Translations under genes and position numbers: made by a program
NCBI RefSeq assembly: GCF_963855985.1
Contig: NC_087104.1
Span: 6,262,001-6,326,000 of the forward strand
Direction: 5' to 3'
DNA from: Ostrinia nubilalis
Lineage: Eukaryota > Arthropoda > Insecta > Lepidoptera > Crambidae
DNA: 64,000 nt
Notes under the pieces: model-generated
Told to the model about the DNA's origin: nothing
Databases searched by the model: none
What the model saw: only the letters and a program-made list of their open reading frames with translations
In this document: one piece after another, positions 1 to 13,400 of the stretch
Layout of the letters: every line of letters begins with the position of its first letter
Position numbering within the stretch: position 1 is the stretch's first letter

Positions 1-50
1 TACCAAAGGACTATTATAATAAGTTAACATCTATAGTCTTTATGCATTTT

Positions 51-545
51 ACACCGTTTTATTTCCACCCGCCAACTTGATGTCAGAATGGACGGCGGCG
101 GACTTTGTTAATCGTTTTATCTTGTATTTAGTAGAACTACTAAATCTTTTTACTCTACTATGCTGTGTGAAATTGTCCAAAAGATTTATTTATTATTATT
201 ATTATTATTATATGCAATACTTGTAGATATGTACTTATTAAATATCAGTGCACCTCATTTATCGTTTAATGCTGTTTTAATCAGAGAACTTTTGAATCTA
301 AACAAAAAAAAATTTTGTATGTCTTCCGACATTGAAAAAAATAAATTTCACAAGTAAATAAAAAGGCGTAGATAAGAATTAACATTATTTTATTAATTTA
401 ATGAAGAGATACTAAAAATTGGCATTTACAGTTTCTAAGTATTGTACACCGTTCAACTACCCACCCGCCATCCTGACGTCAGGTTGGCGGTGGAACTTTG
501 TTTTTCGTTTAATTTTGTTTATAGATAAGTACTAAAATTTTTATC
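51..545 (+). repeat. diverged direct repeat, two copies plus a partial third
   Basis: A block of about 100 bp at 51-150 is repeated in diverged form at 446-545. Both copies start with ACACCGTT, run through CCACCCGCCA, a CTGA(T/C)GTCAG core and GGCGG, and end in a T-rich stretch after ACTTTGTT. A shorter relative (CCCACCCGCGGTTCTGACG) lies near 612-630. No ORF or RNA gene is supported here. It may be degraded mobile DNA; the family is not recognised. Confidence 0.5.
163..212 (+). repeat. 3' end of a tRNA-headed SINE
   Basis: The stretch GCTGTGTGAAATTGTCCAAA followed by AGATTTA and a (TTA)n run matches the 3' end of the SINE seen in reverse orientation at about 25935-26195. Only the tail is present, as expected of a 5'-truncated or decayed copy. 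The (TTA)n tract is also a microsatellite. Confidence 0.6.
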
Positions 546-1577
546 TTCGCTATCAAATAATAGTAAAACACTACTAAATACCAGAATATGTTTCATTCGA
601 TTTCATGATACCCCACCCGCGGTTCTGACGCACACCATAAATAAGTTTTACTTTTATCTACATCCATGTTACTTCATTTGTTTTTACCGATGTTCATTTG
701 TTTTTGTTTTTTGGCCAAATTAAAAAAAAGCCAGTCCTCTTAGTCACGTGTACAATTTAAGTTGGTTGGGTTTTACGGCCAAGGGTACAGCGGTTAAAAT
801 TTATTTTCCACTGTACAATCAAGGGAACAGCCAAGGGTACACAGGAAAATAAGAGCACGCAGTTACCTATAGCAAATCGCTTCATAAATGTCCTACCTAG
901 ACCTACTCTCATCGGAGTGTCAGTCAAAAAAGGTTGCAACCCTATCTCTATGGAGAAAAATCAAGTCCCTAGTCCAGAGTCCCAGTTCAAAGTCACATCC
1001 ACATCAGTAACGTGGAGTGAGAAAGAGGCAACTCTTATAAAGTAGAAAAAAAAACTTTTTCAGTGCACATTATTCACTATGAAATATTAAATCAAGATTC
1101 CCATGGTTCGATGGCTGAAATGAAGATGATGATGAAATCAAGATTGATTCACTACCTGTTGTTACGGAAATCCTTAGAGCTGATTGTTTTCAGCAATGAA
1201 CGTCCTTCGGTTGAAAAGGAAAGGTACGTAGAAAATTTGGTGCCAATGTTAGTCGGCCATGGATATTATCGCGTTAACGCTGTCTGAGACGTTGAACTTG
1301 GTGAACTGGACTATTGTGTTTTAAAGTTTTTTGTTTACGCGAATAAAAATATATTACCATTTTTTACTCATAGTCACAATGATCTTATCATACCTGTCGT
1401 GGGAATGTTTGCTTAATATCAATTTACAAAACAAGCATATTCCAAGTAGGTAAGTTGTAGATACTCGTAGTTTAAACTAGTAAACTTACGCGAATTTAAA
1501 ATCAAATCATTCCAAATCCTCTTCCACCTCTTGGTATTTGTCGATCAGTGACGTGTGACTTATTTATGATCTTTCCT
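546..1577. other. gene-free AT-rich stretch
   Basis: No ORF here has recognisable protein similarity or splice context. A short GAT-rich tract lies near 1120. Apart from the partial repeat noted near 612 I see nothing functional. Confidence 0.5.
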
Positions 1578-1580
1578 TTA

Positions 1581-1767
1581 GGCTGGTTTAGTGTCACGCG
1601 GACTGTCAGTGCGGATCGCTCCGCACAGCCGATCTGTATATGAACTGCTAGGGAGCGGAGCGGTTCCTCCGGACCGCATTACTCTAAAACGCTCCCTAGA
1701 AGTTCATACAGATTGGCCGTGCGGAACGGGTCCGCACCGGACGGTCCGCGTGACACTAAAACCAGCC
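1581..1767. mobile_element. MITE, 187 bp, TTA target duplication
   Basis: Inverted termini begin GGCTGGTTTTAGTGTCACGC-like on both sides (GGCTGGTTTAGTGTCACGC at left, its complement at right) and extend into GC-rich inner arms. The element is flanked by TTA at 1578-1580 and 1768-1770. Non-coding and nearly palindromic. A 3-bp TTA/TAA duplication with a GG-starting terminus is typical of PIF/Harbinger-derived MITEs; that assignment is inference. Confidence 0.75.
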
Positions 1768-1770
1768 TTA

Positions 1771-2577
1771 TACATTTAGTAAATAAGCTCGTATTAAGAA
1801 CAACCTGCATACTCAATGCAGTCGAGACTCGAGTAATTAAAGATCCAGTTAGGTCGGTACTCGGTGCCTGCCTTGCTAACATCTCACCTCTGCCTCCCAT
1901 CGCTAGCTTACAAAGTTCGCATCTGAGTGCAATCGTCAATCGCAAATACTTTTGAGACATTAGTTCAATAATTCAACAATCAATTTGTTCAGTCATTGAA
2001 CAAACTTGGGGGATCTGTCCAACAGTGGACATTTTTCAACTGAAAAGGGAACATTAAAACGCCAATGACTCCAGAATCCAGATGTAAATGCTCGAGTTCT
2101 TTGTACTCTAACACTCCAGCAGGATTTAAAGGTAGTTTAGTACGTATAAAAAAGCCAGCCAATGTAATTTTTTTTAAACATAGCTAGATTTCTACAATAT
2201 GAGGCTGATAGGCATTTCTTCTGTTTTTCAAGCTCTCTTAAACCCATACATTTAATTCAGCGCACGTACCCACCAACTTGCCAAATGATAGGTTAGATGA
2301 AACCTAGTGATACTAAGCCGTCAATTTAAATGCAAGCTTGTATTTTTGCAAACATTTTGAGGTCACTGCTAACGACGTATTTGAAGTCATAAAAGTTGAC
2401 GATTCTACGTTATTAAGTGTAGCTCTGCGTAGACTCTCCAATTTTGAATGGTATGATTTAGAAAATGTATGTTAAAACCTAACAAGTCAGCAAGATTCAA
2501 GATGCATTGCATCAGTCACTTTTTTTCTTGAAAGCCTTGCGATTATTACCAACGATTCTTCTCCTTTAGGCAAAATA
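1771..2577. other. gene-free stretch
   Basis: No supported gene, RNA or repeat was recognised between the MITE ending at 1767 and the fold-back element starting at 2578. Confidence 0.4.
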
Positions 2578-4291
2578 CAGGGTGGCCAAAACAGTGAGGT
2601 CTAAAAGAAAAATTTAGATTCCTTACATCAAGGTGTACCTAAATCACCCCCATGTATATAATACGATTGTGCTTAGTTTAGGAGATAGAGTTAATTTTGT
2701 GATATTTTAAAATTTTATGACCTTGTAGGCTTTAAACATTTTTATCTTTTTTTTGGGTTGACTTTTTTCAGATTTCTTTTTTTCGACAGATTTGTTATTA
2801 ATTGCAGATGTTTGAAAAAAATAATCAACTTCCTATCTTTGATTTAGGATACAAAAGTTTTGCTCGAAACATTAAAATTATGCTTTTATCAGAACACTAT
2901 CAAATTTTCAACTTAAAAGTTTAAGTAAAAAAAAAGAACTTCCATAGGTCCAAAACCATTTTAAAAACTGCGCCGTTTCCTGAACATTCATAATAATACA
3001 AAAAAACATGTACTACTTAATGGGCCACTATTTCCTGTAATCGGTCCACTAAAGTGGTAAGTCGGAGATTCCGTTACATGTTTTTTACTTTCTTAGAGTT
3101 AATTAATATTGGGAATCCTCTAAGTTTACATTACGTAGAACAGATTTAGAGCAGTAACTGGACAGAAAATGTTTTTATTCTCAACGAGGAAGCTCTTGCC
3201 CTTCATCACACCTGGTGGAAACTGATGATTAGGCTAAAGGTGGAAGGGAACTGCAACTACAAAGGAACTATGGCTTCCTACCTCCAAATTCCGGAACACA
3301 TTGTTATTTTAAGTAAGTTTTAATGAACATAAACCAAATATCCCTCCTTCTTCTTCTCACTGTAGTAGGTATTTCAAGGGTAATAGTAAAATGTAACAAC
3401 TGCCTCTGTCTTCAAGTGGTAAGAGGTAAGCTTCAGAGGTCCCGGGTTTGATTCCCAGTGGCGGTGAAATTTTATGTTCGGTTTGGTTGGTGGTAGGGTT
3501 TGATCTAAGTCTGCCTGGCTAGCAAGTATTTTCCTAAGTCTATCACTATAACAATAATGTTAATAGCATTACTGTATTCCGGCATTTGGAGGTAGGAAGC
3601 CATAGTACCTCTGTAGTTGAAGTTCCCTTCCACCATGAGCCTAATCATCAGTTTCTACCGGGTGTGATGAAGGGCAAGAGCTTCCTCGTTGAGAATAAAA
3701 ACATGTTCTGTCCAGTTACTGCTCTAAATCTGTTCTACGTAATGTAAACTTAGAGGATTCCCAATATTAATTAACTCTAAGAAAGTCAAAAACATGTAAC
3801 GGAATCTCCGACTTACCACTTTAGTGGACCGATTACAGGAAATAGTGGCCCATTAAGTACATGTTTTTTTGTATTATTATGAATGTTCAGGAAACGGCGC
3901 AGTTTTTAAAATGGTTTTGGACCTATGGAAGTTCTTTTTTTTACTTAAACTTTTAAGTTGAAAATTTGATAGTGTTCTGATAAAAGCATAATTTTAATGT
4001 TTCTAGCAAAACTTTTGTATCTTAAATCAAAGATAGGAAGTTGATTATTTTTTTCAAACATCTGCAATTAATAACAAATCTGTCGAAAAAAAGAAATCTG
4101 AAAAAAGTCAACCCAAAAAAAAGATAAAAATGTTTAAAGCCTACAAGGTCATAAAATTTTAAAATATCACAAAATTAACTCTATCTCCTAAACTAAGCAC
4201 AATCGTATTATATACATGGGGGTGATTTAGGTACACCTTGATGTAAGGAATCTAAATTTTTCTTTTAGACCTCACTGTTTTGGCCACCCTG
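2578..4291. mobile_element. fold-back element with ~735-bp inverted arms and TA target duplication
   Basis: CAGGGTGGCCAAAACAGTGA at 2578 is matched by its reverse complement ending at 4291, and the two sides stay complementary for roughly 735 bp (2578-about 3310 against about 3553-4291) with few mismatches. TA flanks both ends (2576-2577, 4292-4293), as in Tc1/mariner-type elements. The centre (about 3311-3552) is not paired and holds the head of a SINE whose tail lies in the right arm and, inverted, in the left arm. No transposase ORF is present. Any transcript across it would form a long hairpin. Confidence 0.85.
3398..3712 (+). repeat. tRNA-headed SINE inside the fold-back element
   Basis: The head begins near CCTCTGTCTTCAAGTGGTAAG and carries a B-box-like GGTTTGATTCC near 3446. 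The body includes GGTTGGTGGTAGGG and the tail ends CGAGGAAGCTCTT-complement near 3692. The whole resembles the minus-strand SINE at 46605-46920. An inverted copy of only the 3' half lies at about 3184-3301 in the left arm. Confidence 0.6.
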
Positions 4292-4293
4292 TA

Positions 4294-7200
4294 TATTGAA
4301 TTTAGCATCACTTTGCAGAATTCCCATGATTAAACCAAAATGTACTAACAGAAAATAAAATTAATAAGAACAATACCCAGTTCCCATACATAATGAGAGT
4401 TTAAAAATGTTTCTATTTGCTTAAACTCTACCGCAACGGTTAAAGAAAATGCTCGCGGCTTGTAATACAATATCTGCTATGGTAGTCTTAAGTAGCCATA
4501 AAGAATGCTTTACGTTGTTTGCGGGGTCCCACAAATTACAATCAATCAGTGAACCCACTGAAGAATATCTTAGCATTGGACGAAACATATACGAATCAAA
4601 AGGAATGAGTCTATTCATGATTTTGAATCAGAAAAGGTTCAGAACCTTAAATCTGTCCAAAAATCATAATCCTTGTTTTATGAAGAGGTGGTGCTTCATT
4701 CATTTTGAAATCACTCTTAGAGATTCGCTCTCTTCTGATTCACGAGGGATTAGGAAGGCAGGTAGAATTAGAATAGGAAATATTTACGTCCAAATGACAA
4801 TTTAAAAGCTACAGAAACAGAATTTCTATTATTCTACCTATTAAAACAAAAGGTCAATTTACTAGAAAATGTAGAACACGAAAGTTCCTGAATAATTGCC
4901 ATTATAATAACCGTGTGCCTTGCTTAAAACTATAAAAGCATTATTTGAAATATACATAATGTAACACATAATGAGATCTCGTACGTCACATTAGCATTCT
5001 AATCATGCATGACATGGGCGCCTCTTAAGGTTTCTCATTCATAACCATGCATAGTAAATAAGCCAATTAAAATTAACAATCCGGGAAAATTATAGTTAAT
5101 TTCCCTTTGATACAATTGTTATATCCGTAATTATCTTTCATTGAATTAATGTATAGTACTATAATATGTTTTTGTTCATCTCAGGGCTCATTATCAAAAC
5201 TTTTTCATATTTCAATTGGATTCCAGAAAGTAGGGTTCTAATGATTGAATTCAAATAAGTACATTCTCAATTCATTGATATTATCAATATAATCATCGCC
5301 TCGTTTACAAGACACATTGCCTATAAAATATTATCGTTTAATGGAACAGGTTTGCTTGTCTCTAAGGGATTCCAGATTTTCATAGCAGAATCAGTTCTAT
5401 CGTTGAATGTGCATTCTTTTAATAATTTTAGGTTTGATTTTCCTTGTCTTGTCTTTAGTGTAGTAACACATATCTTCAATCGCCTCTATACTAGCATCTT
5501 CATTAATTTAGTCATTCTTAGATAAGATTGTCCAATCAGCTGTTAATCTTCTGTTTAATTTTTTTTGGTCGGCTTTTCTTTTATATTGGCGGAGTCTTCT
5601 TCTATACTGTCGACCTATTTAGTTAGTTACTTTATTTATTATCTTTAACTGTGAATGAACGATTTCAATTTCTCAAATCTGATATCTAATTAATGTTTCG
5701 TCTTGCAGAAAAAAGATGCTCTCAAGTTATTGCACCAGAGTGCATCGCGTGTTTTGCACTGTCGTTTTAATTGACGTAGCGAACTTGCTCACCCGATCTG
5801 CCGGATGGGCTTTGCGTAACACGGTTACTTCTGTATTTTCTTTGCCCATAATAAATATGCTGATTTCATGCGATTTGTACAAGTCGCCTGAATTGGGAAT
5901 TAGATTTATTTATAGTTGATGTAGGTCAGGTCTTTTTCTAAAGAATCATTCAGGACCGGTTCTACAGCAGTGGACTGCTGATGGCTTTTGTGTGGTTCTG
6001 ATAAAATCTTAATCGAATCAGATTAGTTTATTTATTTCTTTCCGTGAGCTTACTTTTTACAAGTGAAAATTTTCAGGGTCGGACTCACTTTAAGTCTGTT
6101 ACTTGGGTTGCTGCGCTTTCACTCTTTAAAATGTACTACTTTGACTCTAGTTCAAGGACTTGGTTCTAAACCGGGGATTCCAGAATGTAGGGTAACATTT
6201 GCATCTAAGATGTAGTTACTGGCTCTACATGAGGGTTGCAGACTGCAGTGCTGCAGTGGTGAGAGCAAGAAATGGAATTAGCGCTGTATAATCCCGCAAC
6301 AGAACAGGTCCCAAACCTTTATTACAAAAACTCATAAATTACTTTTAATTGTATTCTTACAACCTGATAAGCTTCAAATTTATTAAGGTAAACCAGGACA
6401 CCATTGTTATTAACAGCGTAATAATATGCAACCCTGTATTCAGTTTCATGGGCCATAAAATGGATTGAGAGCATCAGAACATTGATCCCGACAAGTTCTT
6501 ATTAGCGCTTGCGTAGGACTTTAATGTCTACCTCGAAGGCATAGATGTTTAGCATAATTGACAACATGTCTTCCATTATGCTTTCTCTGAATTCCTTTGG
6601 CGAGAAATACCTATGAGTCAATGATCTATCTTAGCATCAATAGTGATGAAATAACTTTTTACAGGATCAATCACACTTATCGTTCCCGCCACTGAAATTC
6701 ATAGAGGAGCCAGGATCTGAAGCTGCTGCCAATGAAACACAACCAATGAAGGTGGAGTTGAGTCCCGGGGGATAACTAAATGACTTGGAACCCTCGAGGA
6801 ATTTAACCAGAAGATTATAAGAGGGTTTATTGAATAGGGTAGGGTAGGACAAAAGAGCCATGATTTCTCTTCGGAATTCGGTCGCCAAATTGAGACGACC
6901 CATAAGGTTGAAACTTGAATCACCAAAGATGCCCCCTTGTGTAGTCTTCAAAACAACATTTTTCTTGCATTTACCGTTGGCCAACGACAGCCCCTAAAAT
7001 ATTGCAACCTCAAAGTCCACATAGCATTACTTTCTCGTACCTACATACGTATTTTCAGAACACCGCGTGGTATCGCGAGAAATATTGTCCTTAACAGGAC
7101 CATCAATGGCGTTAGCTCTTACTTTAAAGCATTTTTTATTTTGGGGACCCAGTTTTCGATTTCATGCACACTTTTTTGGTATAAAGACCGGATCATTACA

Positions 7201-7486
7201 GAACGATTTTAAAAGTCGGTGTAAACACAGATAAGTGTTTTATGTCAGCGGCAGAATATAATCTTATCGAAGTATAATCAAGATAAATTGGACAGTCGGT
7301 AATAAAATGCATTTTTACATTGATTTGTTACTTCTATAATACATAAAGAAAGGCTATTAAAGCATCAATGTAGCTACACGATTTGATTGCGACTGTACAT
7401 AAAAGATAATGTGCACTAATTACCGATAACGATTCAATCAGTTTCACATTCAAGTGGTACTTGTGTGCATGTGACGTTTGTGAATC
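4294..7486. other. gene-free stretch upstream of the RING-NHL gene
   Basis: No exon with a recognisable domain was found. A minus-strand open frame of 105 codons (6667-6984) has no family resemblance I can name and sits in slightly GC-richer DNA; it is left uncalled. The last few hundred bases before 7487 are probably promoter and 5' UTR of the RING-NHL gene, but no TATA or initiator could be fixed. Confidence 0.4.
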
Positions 7487-10400
7487 ATGGCGGAAAAGTT
7501 GAAGAAGAAGCCGTCTTTCTTCAAGCGATGGAGTAGTCAGAAAGATATCGTTAAAGAGAGCGGGAGGAACACACCTCCTTCTCCTCAACCTCAGTTCAAG
7601 AGTCCAATTTACGCTAGCCTATCGAGAGCTACAGGGTCCAATGCGATGCTGAAACCAAGAAAGTAAGTACTCGTATAAGTTTATGTCGAAATCAAGGTGA
7701 AATAGGTTTTTAAGTGTTTTCTAGATATCGGGTACCTTGATGATAACTTTGATTTAATTTTCATAAACAATGGTTTAGATATTCAGAATGAAATATGGGC
7801 AATTGGGCACCCAAAATTTTGTCTCAGTGTCGAAGAATTTATGCATTTCATTAAAAATTCATAACGATTCTCTAAAATTTAATAAGACTTTTCAAAAAGT
7901 TCTGTTTATTACGGACTTGTAGTATACTCGTAGTTTTGTCGCAGTGAAATTTTGCTTCTTTTATGTTAGTAACGTCACTCCCTAACTGGATTGAATGCGT
8001 AATAATTAATCCGATTTCGCTATCTCCATGATAAAGCTATTGTTAGGATTGTCCTTCTCCTTGTTTGTACGGCTTCTATTCAATTTCTCTGTAATAAGTT
8101 AGTAGATACTGAAACAACTTAAATATATACCACTACCGATAGGTAGGTATTATTGATATACCCTATAAGTACTGTACTAACTTTGCGTTATTGTATAGAT
8201 AGAGGATTTGTCATTTTCCAATACGGTAATTATATTTTTGTCGCAAAGTTACGTTTTAAACTAACGTTTAGAAGCTAGAATTTTCAGCTTAATGTGCAGT
8301 CTTTATATTTTTCTAGTCACCTTTTAAAATTAATAAATAATTAGGGAATGGAATGCAGGCATCATTGTTTCATTACATGATAGCGTTAAGAAAGTTGTTG
8401 TGCATGTAGGTAGGTAATATGATTTATAGTCTTTACATTTAAAATTCTTAATGAGGTAGTTAGGTGTCTATAATAAATATAACGTACATTTATGATTTGA
8501 TTTGATTTCATTTTTATCACCCAAACAATACAATAACAGACTTTCAGTCGATAATAAGCCGTATTTCAAGATTATGTTGTTATTAATCCAGAATATCAAT
8601 AAAATTACAAATGAATTATGATAAATTGTCGGAAAAGCATTGGAGAGTCAATAATAATGTAATCCTGATAAACGTATTAATTAACTTTAGCATTGTTTGT
8701 ATTTATTTATTTATTTATTTATTTTATTGTTAGGAAAACAAACAGCATTCTATAACACATATAGAGTTACCAATTAAACTTCACATTTGCCAAAATAGTT
8801 TTCACAAATAGTTTATACATAGGTATTTGACCATTTCGGAGCAAATTCAGTTGAAAGTTAAAGTACCTACATTAAGATGAAAGACAAAAACTTTGTTTCA
8901 ATCAATACAGAAAAGATAGATAGAATACACTTTATTGTACACCACACAAGATAAGAAAAGAAAGAGAAAGAAAAATACAAAAGAAACGGCACAATTTAGG
9001 CGGTCTTATCGCTCTAAAGCGATCTGATCTTCCCAGACAATCTAGCTAGAGGACAGTTGGGACAGAATACCTACTTACTTGCGCATTCCTGCTGCCGTAA
9101 GTTATGTGGGACTCTACCTTGATCATCATCATCATCATTTCAGCCACAGGACGTCCACTGCTGAACATAGGCCTCCCCCAATGACTTCCACATCGCACGG
9201 TTGGTAGCGGCCTGCATCCAGCGCCTTCCTGCTACCTTTATCAGGTCGTAGGTCCACCTTGTGGGTGGATCTTCCACACTGCATTTTCCGGTACGTCGCC
9301 TCCACTCCACAACCTTGCTGCCTCATCGGCCGTCTACCTTGATGATTGGCATTATTTGCCCTCAATCACCAAGTATGCCTATTGAAACCTTCTGTCAGTC
9401 CCATCCCAATCCGATCTTCTTACCGCATTGCCTCATCATCATGTCTAATTTTACCTAACCCATATAAAAATCACCATTTAGATTGTCAGCCGGAGGACTC
9501 AACGACTTGGTGCAGTGTCCACTATGCCTGGAGGTGTTCCACAATCCGAAAATGCTGCCTTGTCAGCACACCTTCTGTTTGGCTTGCCTGTTAGTCTATA
9601 TTGCCGGTTCGTACTACTTTTCGCATTATTCTTTAATAAACGCTTCGACAAATAGAACGCATATAGTCAGCGTCAAATAGTTGGTGACACCCAAAGTGAC
9701 TAAAGTGTTGATAAACACAACCTTATTCCCATTGTAACAAAGACGTGTCGCGAACTTTTTGTCTACTTTGGGTGTCACAAACTATTGGACGCTGATTTTA
9801 CCTAGCTAGCGCATGAGGCTAAATGCTCTCTATCTATAGCCTCACGTCGCGCTATAGTCCGTAGAATGTGGATAGTTCATATCAAAATACAGCACCGGCG
9901 CTAGCAGTACACATCATGAAGTGGTCGGACTGGCCGACTCGAGATCCGAGGAACGCGGGTTCGAATCCTACCGCCGCTTGACTATTGTGGTGCGCCCACT
10001 CGTAACACAAGCTTATTTAGCTGAATACGAGGGGCTAACGGGACTATTAATAATTTGTGCAATACAAATTGCTAATAATCTTTTTATTAAAAAAAATAGG
10101 TACGCAACGCTCTACAACTCTATTAACGCTATAACACGATAAATGCGCTTTCTTTTTGGCGAAGCCTTAAATTCTATCCAATAAAGTTCTAATTGTCCTT
10201 AATTCCACAGACCAGCCAATAATCGACTGCCCGATCTGCTACACCAGGATCCAAATACGGGGCCCTAACTACGTGAACGATCTGCCTTCCAACTTGTATA
10301 TAGATTCCTTGTTGACTTACGTCGGCCTGGGCAATGATGCTGAAACTAAGAACCCTACGTTGTCTGCTCCTACCACTCCACCAGTTAATGGTTCCACATC

Positions 10401-13400
10401 AGGGCAGAGCGTGGAACTGTTCGCGGGAGGAACTAGGTGTTCTCAGTGCAAGACTGTGTGTGATGCAGTCGATGTGTGCAGCTGTGTGCATTGTAAGATG
10501 GTAAGTGTTGCTAGTGCTATATGTTGGGTATAAAAAGTGAAACCTTACCTATAAAAAATGAACACTAAATAATTATCAATATTTTCGTTCGTGTCAGCCG
10601 AAAGACGTCCACAGCTGGACAAAGACCTCCCCCAAGGATTTCCACAAAGACCGGTCCTGCGCCTCTCGCGACCTTCACCAGATAGTCGGTCTACCTAGAG
10701 GAAGGCCTGCCCCTACGTCTTCTGGCTCGTGGTCGCCACCCGAGAACTTTTCCGCCCCAACGGCCATCAGCTCTACAAGCTATGTGCCCCGCCCACTGCC
10801 ACTTGATTTTAGTGATTCTGCGGACTATGTCAGTCACATCTTACCCTTAACGATAAAAAATAAATTTTAGTTCATAAATGGTTTTATTGCAGAGTTTCTG
10901 TCGTGTCTGTTGGGCCCAGCACTTGGATGACATGAGAACTCAAATAGGATCGATTTTGAAGCAACTTGAATCTGCTTCGAATCGTCTGGAACATAAAAGG
11001 GAGCATTTTACTGTAAGTATAGTTTTTGTATCTAAAGTTATAATTATTTATTTTAAACTTTATTGCACATAGAGCATATGGCATTCTCTCCAGTCAACTT
11101 TTGGGCCATGCAGAAATTAGAGTTAGGTATTAGAGCTTCAGTAACTAAAAGCTGAATTACTAAATTAAATATGTTGCTAAACATTGTCAGGATCGTTGCG
11201 AGCGTATAACAGAACAAATAAATGTAGCAGCAGAAGAGAAGATCAGTGCCATAATCGCAGAGAAAGAGAAATTGTTGAAAGAGACAGTTGATCTGCAGAA
11301 GACTGGGGACCTCACCGCTCTAGCTCTGAAGACTTCGCTGGAGGAAGCAAAAGCAGTTGCCGCGAGGGAGATGGCGGATACCAAAACTGATGATGAGAGA
11401 AAGGTATAAACTATTTTCAGACAAGTATTAATTTAGTTTAGCAACGAAATTGAATACGGCACTTAGCCCCTTAGTAAGTCAAGACAAGTCTTGTAAACCG
11501 AACGATACAATACCCGCAACAGTTCTCTAACTTAGCTCAATCGAAATGCCATCCGAAACGCAGAATAATTTCATCATCAGGTTAATTTTAGTCTCGATTG
11601 CAGGAGAACAACCCTCGATAATTTCCCTGACACAAATTGGCCTACACTCCATACCTACGCTGGCCAGACGGGTTGTGAAAGCGAGGAGTAGGCACATAAG
11701 TACTTCAATGAGGGTTTTCGCGTATGAAAAATCCGCCAGATGGCAATACGTAGACGCAAGGTCCAAATGCTGCATGATTGGTTATTTTTGACATGACATT
11801 GACAGATATGTCAAAATCCACCAATCACGCAGCAGTCAGACCCCACATCCACGTCCCGCCATCTAGCGGATCTTTAATGCGCGAAAACCCTCATTCAGAT
11901 CAATTCGATCAATCAGGTTTATTAAACCAATTAAGTAGAAGCAATTACACTGTCTCCTTAACCAAATTAGTGTTCGTTATTAAAAAAGTGTTGTTTTAAT
12001 TTTCAGGTGGCAACCTTCGTGAACCTCCACCAAAACGCCTTGCAGATCCTATCAGAGGTTTCCAAGTGGGACACCGACAGTTTCGTGTTCGACAAAGAAG
12101 GGTTCCGCATAGAGATCGACTCGGCAACGCCTGTGGACGCGGAATCGGATGACCCGATACCAGAGGGGGCTAAACAGAATAACCCTCTTGAGAGCGAGGA
12201 TACACTGTTTCTGCATTACAGGTAAGAAAGGAGAGTGAATAGGCACTTACAGGGCAGATAATGTACCATACTAGACTGCATCTCACTTAATACCAGGTGG
12301 CATTGCGGTCAAATACCTGCCTTGATAAGCATAAAAAGAGTTTATATTATAGGTAGAGTTTGATTAGTGAAAGGTGGCTAGGAAAGAGCAGTAATTTCAA
12401 AAATCTTGCTGAATTTTTCAGTCAGAATCAGACTGTAGTTTTGTACAATCGCTAGCATAATATATTATTATGATACTTCTTGTTAGTTAGCACTTTTAAT
12501 TACAACTACATAGGATGCCACACTGTCATGTTACCTATTAGGTACTTACTTATGTAATAAATAGACGTGCATGCGCTTGAGCAATGTTTCGGATATGAAA
12601 TTGCTTTGTAGAAGTAACAGGCGCTTTGTTAACTTGTACGAGTTTCGTCCGTGTGAGTTGGTAATTTCCAAATCTCCTTTACCTATTCACAACGAGGAAG
12701 CTCTTGGCCTGCATCTCATTTGATTGTAGTGGAAGCTAAATTCCTCACCTGGAACTGGCTATCTTACTTCTAACTATCGAAATACAACACTTCACTGGTT
12801 GGGTTTTTTTTGGCGGTCAAGCTGTAGATCCTGACTACACAGGAGTTGAAGCGGTGGGAATAGTCCCGTACCGAAACACAACTATGCTGTTTACAATTTT
12901 TGTGTTTTAGTTAGGTCAATTTTTCATGGTGTTTACGAAGTTAGTTATGCACCTTGTAAGTAATGCTGTATTTTTGTGTTCTAATGGCATAGGCTGTGTT
13001 GGTTGTTCTCAAATAACTAAACCACTTTATCAGGTCTCGCAACTTCGTCCCCCACTACGTTTGGCGTAAAGCGTCCAGACCAGGCGGTGTAGCCATCAGT
13101 CCTTGGAGCGGGCACCTCTATGTATGCGGCATGGACATCCACTGTGTGCTTGTGGTAGAACGGTCCCAGGCCAAGGTCGTGAGGCGGCTCACGAATGAGG
13201 ACATGCTGTGTCCTGTTCAGATCGCGTTCATGAAGAGCTTGGGAGAGGTGTATGTGACTGGTTAGTATCCTTCCAGAAGAACATATTGGCACTGACGTTA
13301 TTGTAGAATTTAACTAAGAACTTGCCGTTGGGCTCATGAGGCAGAAAGGTTCGGAAATGGATGCCATGTCCCGTAGGGAAAATCTTACAAAAGTTACAAG

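Noticed and set aside
6667..6984. 105-codon minus-strand open frame
   Set aside because: No recognisable domain, no splice context, and an alternative frame is also open there; not enough to call a gene.
9950..9985. Possible tRNA gene at the GGTTCGAATCC box
   Set aside because: Only A- and B-box-like parts are present and no acceptor or anticodon stem closes; better explained as a SINE head.
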